Below, one piece after another: positions 23,520 to 30,006 of a stretch of DNA of 30,006 nt. Position numbers and translations under genes: made by a program. The stretch lies in contig DAONQC010000016.1 of the NCBI GenBank assembly GCA_035409945.1, positions 1 through 30,006 of the forward strand. The letters run 5' to 3'. The notes below the pieces were generated by a model that saw only the letters and a program-made list of their open reading frames with translations, did no database searches and was not told the origin of the DNA. This DNA comes from MWEH01 sp035409945 (lineage in GTDB: Bacteria; Bacillota; Clostridia; Christensenellales; DTU072). Position 1 is the first letter of the stretch; the number at the start of each line of letters is the position of its first letter.

Positions 23520-26500
23520 TTAATTTAGATTAACCTCATCATTGTCTTTTAACGCCTTTTCTAATTCTATTCTGATATAATCAAGAATTGAAGGAATTTC
23601 TTCTTTTGATTTAATTATTTTTTTCGCAGCAGGAATACAATTAATTATTTTTATTGTCTTTTGTTTCTTTGCCGAAGTAGTAGAACATTCACTTGATTCG
23701 GAACTATCTTCTGGTTCGTGTAGCACATTAGTTATAAATTTTTTATATTCCCTCACTGTGCTCTGGCTAGACAATACATAAGAGTCTAAATTTCGCGTTT
23801 CTTTCGTAATAATATTATTCCAGCTATCATATGTGTTTTCAATTTCATCAAATTTATCTCGGATTTTGGTTTTCTTTCTATCTGAAATCGAGGACTCTAT
23901 CGCTGCGTCTGCTTCTTTTTTAATTTCGTCCTTATCATTATTTATAGACTTTAAAGCATCTTGATACTTTTTTTCTATAATTTTCTCCTTTATTTGACTT
24001 GCTTGAAATACGAGATTGCTTAATTGTGTCATTTTAGCGAAAGGTACTGGCATATTTAAAATATCATTCATATCAACAATGACTGGTGCTATATTTTCTA
24101 ACCCTCCAAATAAAGAATTATTGTCATCATACCATTGAACAATTTCTAATGCATCATTATACACTCTTTGTTGAGCAGACCCATCTTTGTAAAAAGCCTC
24201 CAATTGTTCTAAGATTTCCGAATTTGCTTTCAGTGAATCTTCTCTTTTAATTATTTCGTCAAATATAGTAGCAGCATCGCCAGTTTTACAAATCGCATCT
24301 ATATCTGCGTAGATAGCAGGGATACTTCCACTACCTGCAAACTGTTTACCAGCATATTTGATTTTAAGATTAGTAAGAAACTCTTTCTTTTTGTTAAAGA
24401 AATCTAATACTTCTTTTTTCATAGTACTTTCTTTCATAGGTACTGTCATCGAGTATACTCTACTCATTATCTGTTTTACTTTATAAAGAATAGTATCTTC
24501 TATTTTCTCCTGCATCCTAATAACCATGGTGTCTAAATTGTTTTTCTTAACAAAGTCATTCATAAAATTAGGATCTTTTATATTCACTAAAACTTCGTGC
24601 CTATAAATCTGTACTGTTTCATTTTTCAGTAAATTCGCAATCATTCCCAGCACATCTAAATCTCTCCAACCAAAAGGCTTTTTACTAAAGAAGTCTATTA
24701 TTGATTTAATGGTTGTTGTTTTATATAAAGATTTGTCATTCTTTAGCTTGTTAAAAATTTCTGTATAAGCTGGGTAATTAGCATCCTTTACTATATCATT
24801 ACCCAATAGTGATTTTTGGTCATTAGTAAAAACGGATAAAACATCCTTTTGTTCGTTATAAAAATAACTAACCAACCCTAAATTGTAATATTCTTGTTCA
24901 ACTACTTGATTTAGAGCATCTATTAGACGATCCTTACCATCTTTTTCTTTAATCGACAAAATATTACCGTTATAATAAATTTTCGCAGAACGCAGCGCCT
25001 CACGAATAATATCTTCTCCCCTCCTTAGTCTCTCCGAAAGTTCGGCTAATTTCTTTGACATAATTTCAGCCATAGCAACGGTAGGAGATGCACTGTTATT
25101 CCTTTTATAAATAGATATTTTGTTTGCCATTATTAGTTCTGAGATAAACTCACCTCGAGTCAAATCAACAATTAAAAACCCTGTCCGCGCTGATTCTGCT
25201 GCCAAAGAGGCTGAATCTGATATTCCAGTAAAATTTGTAAGAACTTTAATTGTTATATTGTCATCAACCTTAATTCCTTTACTCTCATCGTCAACAAACC
25301 TGTTTAATGAGAAGTCATATCTATTTTTATATCTTAGTTTGGTCAACTCAAGCACCTTATCATATACAATATCAAGAATCATTCTCTTTACTTCACCTTC
25401 GTTATACTCAACTTGATTGATTTGTTTATTTACATCCTGTTCGGCGTTGGTAAGAAAATCATACTCTTCTCCATTTTTTTGAATTAGTGTTTCCTTTTCT
25501 AAACGTTCCAAGCTCTCTGCAATATTCTGTTTCAGAATAGCCTTATCCTCATTAATGGACTCGACCATTAAAGTTGCCAATCTATTCAGTGTTGCGGGCA
25601 TTTCTTTTACGTGTAGTATCATAAATAGAACTTGCAACACTCTGATATCAAAATCATTCAATGACGGATTTTTTTTAGCTAATGTAAAAACATTTTTTAT
25701 ATCCCAATCAATAAATCTATCAATAGTTTGATAAAAACTATCAAATGGCACTAAAATATCGGTATCATTTTCTGCATATTTCTTAGCAGATTCTTGGAAA
25801 GCAGACAGTAATGATCGTTCTGAATGAGCTAAATGTTTGCCTTCCGACATGCCGTGTTCACGAATCGCAGTAAAGACCTTTTGTAACAACTCAAATTGAT
25901 ATGGGACAAAGGGATATACATCCTTAAACTCTTCTGCATCTTTATAACCGCTCCATGTTGGCGCACCTTCAAACATAATCAGATTAGAGATTTTGTTGAC
26001 ATTTATGCTATATATAGATTTTAGTGGATTTATTGCTGAATCTTTTTTGTCAAGAATACGCTTTTTTATCACTTCTCCAGCTTCTGCTCCAGAAAGAACT
26101 ATCCTAGTATCAAATCTTCCCTGAATTTTTGAAAAATCTAGTTGTTTATTCTTGTTAGAGGTGGCCATAATGTCTAATTCTTGTTGTGATGTCACTACAA
26201 CCCAAGCATCACCATTACAATATTTCCCCAAATCTTCAACACAAGTTTGTAAATTCAACATTAAATCGGTATTATTACCAATAAACTGACCAACTTCATC
26301 GATTAAAAATATAACTTTTGTTTTATTCTTTTTACAATATGAATCCACGATTTTAGCAAATTCTTCAGTTGAATTAGTATAATTACGGATTTGGTCGTTT
26401 ACATAATGCTCCGCATCTTCTCTAGGGACACCGCGAACTTCAACTAATGCATCAATTATACTTTTTCTGTTCAATGCTGCAGCTGACCTGTTTGTTTTCC

Positions 26501-27077
26501 AATCTCGATTGGACACTTTTTCAAATACATCAATAAACTTTTCTAATAAACCTTCCTCGTCAAGCATCCTTTCTAAATCTGCAACCCAAGGTCTGTCTCC
26601 ACAATATCCTATAGCTTCATTAAATGTACGAAGCATAATATCCATAATAGCCTGTGATTTATTTTTTGAATCAGATTTTGCTTTTGAATCAATGTTAAAT
26701 AAAATGACTTTATTATTTGCTGTTGCACATTTTTCCATATCTGCGAGAAGCATTTGATCCCGAATCTTTTCTTTAAAAAAATCAATTGCTGGATACCCAA
26801 GCACGGTTTCGTTCTCCAGAATATATCCTAATATTTTAAGGAAATGTGACTTACCAGAACCGAAAAACCCTGTGATCCATACCCCCATCTTTTCAGTAGG
26901 CTTAGCAATTGACTCCCTATATTTCCTAAAGAATATTCTAAACTGCTTAATTATCTCATCAGTACAGACATATTCTTCTAGCTCCATCCACTTTTGTTCT
27001 TCATCCTCATTGCCAATTGTCACCACACCTTGTATGTTTCTATCAATCGGTTTTTTAAACAAATCTTTTATAATCAT
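23520..27077 (-). CDS. brxC: BrxC, large AAA+ ATPase of BREX
   Basis: The 1185-residue protein starts with the BrxC-type segment IIKDLFKKPIDRNIQGVV and carries Walker A GFFGSGKS at residues 70-77 and a Walker B strand VIFLIDEVGQF near 256-266, followed by a VVVTSQQELD sensor-like segment. Long helical and coiled-coil stretches fill the C-terminal half. BrxC is one of the universal BREX proteins and is thought to act as an ATP-driven DNA-associated factor in the defence complex. Its ATG overlaps the brxB stop by four bases, so translation is coupled. Length is normal. Confidence 0.95.
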   Translation of the reverse strand: MIIKDLFKKPIDRNIQGVVTIGNEDEEQKWMELEEYVCTDEIIKQFRIFFRKYRESIAKPTEKMGVWITGFFGSGKSHFLKILGYILENETVLGYPAIDFFKEKIRDQMLLADMEKCATANNKVILFNIDSKAKSDSKNKSQAIMDIMLRTFNEAIGYCGDRPWVADLERMLDEEGLLEKFIDVFEKVSNRDWKTNRSAAALNRKSIIDALVEVRGVPREDAEHYVNDQIRNYTNSTEEFAKIVDSYCKKNKTKVIFLIDEVGQFIGNNTDLMLNLQTCVEDLGKYCNGDAWVVVTSQQELDIMATSNKNKQLDFSKIQGRFDTRIVLSGAEAGEVIKKRILDKKDSAINPLKSIYSINVNKISNLIMFEGAPTWSGYKDAEEFKDVYPFVPYQFELLQKVFTAIREHGMSEGKHLAHSERSLLSAFQESAKKYAENDTDILVPFDSFYQTIDRFIDWDIKNVFTLAKKNPSLNDFDIRVLQVLFMILHVKEMPATLNRLATLMVESINEDKAILKQNIAESLERLEKETLIQKNGEEYDFLTNAEQDVNKQINQVEYNEGEVKRMILDIVYDKVLELTKLRYKNRYDFSLNRFVDDESKGIKVDDNITIKVLTNFTGISDSASLAAESARTGFLIVDLTRGEFISELIMANKISIYKRNNSASPTVAMAEIMSKKLAELSERLRRGEDIIREALRSAKIYYNGNILSIKEKDGKDRLIDALNQVVEQEYYNLGLVSYFYNEQKDVLSVFTNDQKSLLGNDIVKDANYPAYTEIFNKLKNDKSLYKTTTIKSIIDFFSKKPFGWRDLDVLGMIANLLKNETVQIYRHEVLVNIKDPNFMNDFVKKNNLDTMVIRMQEKIEDTILYKVKQIMSRVYSMTVPMKESTMKKEVLDFFNKKKEFLTNLKIKYAGKQFAGSGSIPAIYADIDAICKTGDAATIFDEIIKREDSLKANSEILEQLEAFYKDGSAQQRVYNDALEIVQWYDDNNSLFGGLENIAPVIVDMNDILNMPVPFAKMTQLSNLVFQASQIKEKIIEKKYQDALKSINNDKDEIKKEADAAIESSISDRKKTKIRDKFDEIENTYDSWNNIITKETRNLDSYVLSSQSTVREYKKFITNVLHEPEDSSESSECSTTSAKKQKTIKIINCIPAAKKIIKSKEEIPSILDYIRIELEKALKDNDEVNLN

Positions 27078-27673
27078 TTGTCAATCCTCCTTCCAACTAA
27101 TACATTAGCTCTATAGTAATTATCATCATCTAATCTATCAAATAATCTTAGGGTCATTGCATTTTTAGTTTCATATCTCCCAGGATACATCATCACAACG
27201 GGATTCCTCTTGAAAATACTTTGTAGGTTATTCAATATAGTATGGCTTCGTATTACTGGATATGATTTTCCTACACCTGTAATAAGTATGATTTTTGACC
27301 CGTCATCAGGTACTAACTTAAATTTGTCCAAAAAGTCATTATTGTCTTCTTCCACTGATAAAAGTGGTTGAAATATTTCGGAAAGCAAAAGTTGCTTATC
27401 ATATTCTTTTTCTGCTTGAATAACCGCTTGAGTATATCCTTGTTCTTCAATAATTTCTAACATCATTTCATAAAGGTCAAATTCAACAATGCCAGAATTA
27501 TTCATCCTTTTTAATTTTTCTATTTGTTTCCTGACTGCAATTTCGTCTTGAGGATTGTAATCAAAAATGTAAAACTTCAGGTCGTTTGGTGCGCCCAATT
27601 TTGTTAATGCCTCAACTGAGATCATTCTGTCTTCAAGTTCTACAAATCTCTCATTTAAGCTTCTTTCTTTCAT
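27074..27673 (-). CDS. brxB: BrxB (DUF1788 family)
   Basis: The 199-residue protein shows the BrxB pattern: LNERFVELEDRMIS at the start, FYIFDYNPQDE, a helical middle, ILITGVGKSYPVIRSH, and near the end VVMMYPGRYETKNAMTLRLF. It is a core part of type 1 BREX and is proposed to have a structural role with BrxC; its biochemistry is not known. It begins 2 bp after the brxA stop and overlaps brxC by 4 bases. Length fits the family. Confidence 0.93.
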   Translation of the reverse strand: MKERSLNERFVELEDRMISVEALTKLGAPNDLKFYIFDYNPQDEIAVRKQIEKLKRMNNSGIVEFDLYEMMLEIIEEQGYTQAVIQAEKEYDKQLLLSEIFQPLLSVEEDNNDFLDKFKLVPDDGSKIILITGVGKSYPVIRSHTILNNLQSIFKRNPVVMMYPGRYETKNAMTLRLFDRLDDDNYYRANVLVGRRIDK

Positions 27674-27675
27674 TT

Positions 27676-28278
27676 TTAATATTCTCCAAGCAATGCTTTT
27701 AAGTATTCCTCATCCTGAATAAATTTGATATGTTCACTAACGGCAGGATGAATTATTGCCTTAACAGCAACTATATTTCTTTTTTTTCTATAACCTAGCC
27801 CCGATTCAACCAATATATTCCGATATCCTCTAGCAAGTTGATTTATAGTGGTATTTCCCCAACGAGATACGACAATATCTGCCTCCTTTTTGGCTGCAAA
27901 AAACAGCTCAAAATCATCAATAGATATGTAATTTTTATTACCTAAAAGAGCTTCTCTATAAACTTCAAACATAAAATCAAAAAACAACGAATCACCTTTG
28001 GCTATCGCATATACTAATATAAACTTCGATGTAATGATGTCAGCATTATAGAATTGTCCAAGTAAATATCTATCTAACTCAAGAAGGCGTGCGTAGATTA
28101 CATTTGTTACTTCCCGCCTTCTTGGCATTGAATCAATCTCAACATAATTATCTTGAAAACACTTGTAATAGATTTCATTACGATTAAAACCTTCTAAAAT
28201 CAAGCCCGCTATTTTCTTCGAAATTGTATACTTAAACGGTGTCTTCTTAATTATAGAAGAATAGCGTTTTTTATTCAT
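27676..28278 (-). CDS. brxA: BrxA (DUF1819 family)
   Basis: The 200-residue protein has the BrxA layout: YSSIIKKTPFKYTISKKIAGLILEGFN, a MPRRREVTNVIYARL helix, a KFILVYAIAKGDSLFFDFM region and a C-terminal half with WGNTTINQLARGYRNILVESGL. BrxA is a small DNA-binding protein of type 1 BREX with a NusB-like fold by published structures. It is the first gene of the core operon, with GGAGGG as ribosome site and a strong promoter 30 bases before the ATG. It lies directly before brxB. Confidence 0.93.
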   Translation of the reverse strand: MNKKRYSSIIKKTPFKYTISKKIAGLILEGFNRNEIYYKCFQDNYVEIDSMPRRREVTNVIYARLLELDRYLLGQFYNADIITSKFILVYAIAKGDSLFFDFMFEVYREALLGNKNYISIDDFELFFAAKKEADIVVSRWGNTTINQLARGYRNILVESGLGYRKKRNIVAVKAIIHPAVSEHIKFIQDEEYLKALLGEY

Positions 28279-28308
28279 AAATATCCCTCCGCCCTACTGC
28301 ATATATTT

Positions 28309-28336
28309 ATTATACTCCTAAATTTTAGCCAGTCAA
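28309..28336 (-). promoter_or_regulatory. Promoter of the core BREX operon
   Basis: On the minus strand TTGACT (28336-28331), a 16-base spacer and TATAAT (28314-28309). About 45 bases further upstream lies AAATGCATTT (28380-28389), a perfect 10-bp palindrome that may be an operator. No WYL-type BrxR regulator gene is present in the window. Confidence 0.75.
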
Positions 28337-28416
28337 TATAAAGCGTTCCTACCGAGATGATTTTTGTATAAAACTGCCGAAATGCATTTGGAACAAGCAA
28401 CTCTCTGTTTTGTATA

Positions 28417-29607
28417 TTACCAATCCATATTAAACCTATAACACTCTAGACATATCATCTCCTCTACAAATTGTTCGGCCGATTCCGACGAAGATAGTGC
28501 TTTTTTGTACAAATTAATATTTAACATTACACTTACTCCGCCCCGTAGCAGAATCATTTCGCAAGGGAATTTTTCATTAAGTATGTTATCAAACTGTTCT
28601 CTAATTTTCTTGAACTCTGCAAGCAATTCTACTGCTGAAAGCATCGGATTATTGTCCCATAAACCAACTACTCGCCCTTCTTTCATAAACATAGGATAAT
28701 TGCCTAAACCCTCAATAGGAATAAAAATCTTCTTTTCTTTTGAAAACATCCCATGAGCCCAACTGTTTCTATATTTCTCCTTAAGGCTCTTTGCCTTATC
28801 TTTAAGATTTTTTGACTCATCAAATAAATCATCTTTGACATTGTCATTATTAATGTCTGCCTTAACTTCTTCGTTATTAATTTCTTTATTCTCAAATATA
28901 AACTCCCATTTAGTCACCCATCCTTGCTTAATGAAATTATGAAAATATTCATATTTGTTTTTATAACTCTTAAATACTCCCAAAAGTGTTAAAACGTGCT
29001 CTATGTACGAAAATATACATTCTATGTATGTCACAGTTAAAATCTGCATTGATGACATATGCTCGTCAAATAAATTAATATTAGGATATTTACCATATAA
29101 TTCACAAATAATGTTTTTGATGATGTTTTCGCTATATGACCGTTTGCCTTCTTGGCTTTTTTGCAAATTATTCTTGTGATACAGTATTCTTTCTTCTATA
29201 TATTCTAAACGGTTTTCATACGCTCGAATGTTATTTTCTAGCATATAATTGTCTTCTTGAAGTGCTATTTGCGAAAGTTCAATAAAATATTTTTCTAATA
29301 ATGCTTTTACCTTTCTAAATACCTTCAAAACATTATCTTTTATTATAGGATTTACCATCAATTGATAACTTAACTTTTTATGTGATATTTCACAATCATA
29401 TCCTTTATATCGAAATCGAATAATGTAATTTGTCTTCTCTTGTATTTTAAAGCGAACTTTAAACCCTAATATATTTTTGAATAAGTATCTCATTATATAA
29501 GGTTCAAGTGGTATATCTTTACCAAAAATTATCTCGTTATTGTTTAGAGAGCAAGTGTTTATTTCTTCAAAACCACTCATTACTATTTTTATTTCTTCGC
29601 GCAACAT
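28417..29607 (-). CDS. Unknown BREX-adjacent protein with a HEPN-like RNase motif
   Basis: The 396-residue protein is not one I recognise. Residues 100 to 160 look like coiled coil (YENRLEYIEERILYHKNN). A helical region follows, and then KEKYRNSWAHGMF, where R280-N-S-W-A-H285 matches the Rx4H active-site pattern of HEPN ribonucleases. Surrounding helices (YIECIFSYIEHVLTLLG before, an LLAEFKKIREQFDNIL helix after) suit a HEPN four-helix bundle. Such domains act in many abortive defence systems by cutting RNA. It has GAGGTG 8 bases before the ATG and its own upstream promoter. It is on the same strand as brxA, 138 bp away. The HEPN call rests on one motif plus helix pattern. Confidence 0.55.
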   Translation of the reverse strand: MLREEIKIVMSGFEEINTCSLNNNEIIFGKDIPLEPYIMRYLFKNILGFKVRFKIQEKTNYIIRFRYKGYDCEISHKKLSYQLMVNPIIKDNVLKVFRKVKALLEKYFIELSQIALQEDNYMLENNIRAYENRLEYIEERILYHKNNLQKSQEGKRSYSENIIKNIICELYGKYPNINLFDEHMSSMQILTVTYIECIFSYIEHVLTLLGVFKSYKNKYEYFHNFIKQGWVTKWEFIFENKEINNEEVKADINNDNVKDDLFDESKNLKDKAKSLKEKYRNSWAHGMFSKEKKIFIPIEGLGNYPMFMKEGRVVGLWDNNPMLSAVELLAEFKKIREQFDNILNEKFPCEMILLRGGVSVMLNINLYKKALSSSESAEQFVEEMICLECYRFNMDW

Positions 29608-29776
29608 AAATCATTCACCTCGGGTAATAAATATACATAATATTATATCAAAAATATACAGTGCTGGCTGTTATCTATATATTTTCTCCATATAAATGTT
29701 CTTTGTACTATATACAGAGCAAGTTTGCCATTTCTTTATAAATGTCTTTTAACTACAAGCAATGTTCCTTTAGTCG

Positions 29777-29804
29777 ATTATAATTGTCCTTTTGATAATA
29801 TCAA
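29777..29804 (-). promoter_or_regulatory. Possible promoter of the HEPN-like gene
   Basis: On the minus strand TTGATA (29804-29799), a 16-base spacer and TATAAT (29782-29777), leaving a long leader of about 165 bases. A closer TGATATAAT extended -10 lies near 29642-29650 and could be the real one. The 345-bp gap 29608-29952 shows no gene. Confidence 0.45.
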
Positions 29805-29952
29805 TAAAATATAAATAGCCAAAGTTTCACCTAAAATAGTTGGTATATGTGCTCTAGTATAAAAATTTGCTTCTTACAAAAACTTAATTTTAACCTGTCT
29901 CCTGTAAAAATTAAAAGGCTTGAAATTGTATCAAACCCGTTGTCATAGTATA

Positions 29953-30006
29953 TGGTCGAGGTGACGGGATTCGAACCCACGACCTCTTGGTCCCGAACCA
30001 AGCGCG
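29953..30006 (-). tRNA. tRNA-Pro (anticodon CGG), 3' part
   Basis: On the minus strand the anticodon stem CTTGG/CCAAG closes the loop TTCGGGA (anticodon CGG, proline). The T-arm is GTGGG-TTCGAAT-CCCGT, followed by the acceptor strand CACCTCG, discriminator A and an encoded CCA. The 5' half lies beyond the right edge. The BREX locus begins just 3' of this gene, a usual site for island insertion. Confidence 0.93.

Noticed and set aside
29608..29952. CRISPR array or further RNA gene in the gap before the tRNA
   Set aside because: No regularly spaced repeats and no structured element beyond AT-rich promoter-like words.

Overview
The window looks like the chromosome of a low-GC Gram-positive bacterium. 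AT-rich coding, strong AGGAGG-type ribosome sites, TTGACA/TATAAT promoters and T-tailed hairpin terminators all fit Bacillota, most likely class Clostridia. That placement is inferred from style and gene families, not from a marker gene.

Layout. 1-2750: a shortened secernin-like C69 peptidase gene (-) and a divergent B12-binding radical SAM gene (+), followed by a degenerate tandem duplication. 2750-7912 (-): a pectin or oligo-galacturonide use cluster with a membrane-anchored GH28 glycosidase, a GPH sugar:cation symporter and an MFS transporter; both transporters end in internally repeated acidic tails. 7913-11513: an accessory patch with a TIGR04076-like gene, an unknown gene, a repeat-bearing lipoprotein and two coding remnants. 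It also holds four copies (three +, one -) of one small-RNA family, each with its own promoter, a covarying P1 helix, a covarying pseudoknot and a near-identical terminator. I do not recognise this family; it is the best candidate here for something undescribed.

11514-29607 (-): a type 1 BREX phage-defence locus in the order HEPN-like gene, brxA, brxB, brxC, pglX (three pieces), pglZ, brxL, SF1 helicase-nuclease. It lies just 3' of a tRNA-Pro(CGG) gene that runs off the right edge. BrxC, PglX, PglZ, BrxL, BrxA and BrxB are the six standard type 1 components; the helicase-nuclease and the HEPN-like protein are candidate accessory effectors.

The pglX gene is the striking part of BREX. Its methyltransferase plus first target-recognition region (861 aa) and its C-terminal region (311 aa) are separate reading frames that together equal one normal PglX. 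Between them sits a second, diverged target-recognition module (249 aa) with its own ribosome site. An 11-G tract lies exactly at the methyltransferase/recognition-domain border. Loss or gain of one G gives a stop within a few codons, so the system appears built to switch on and off and perhaps to change specificity.
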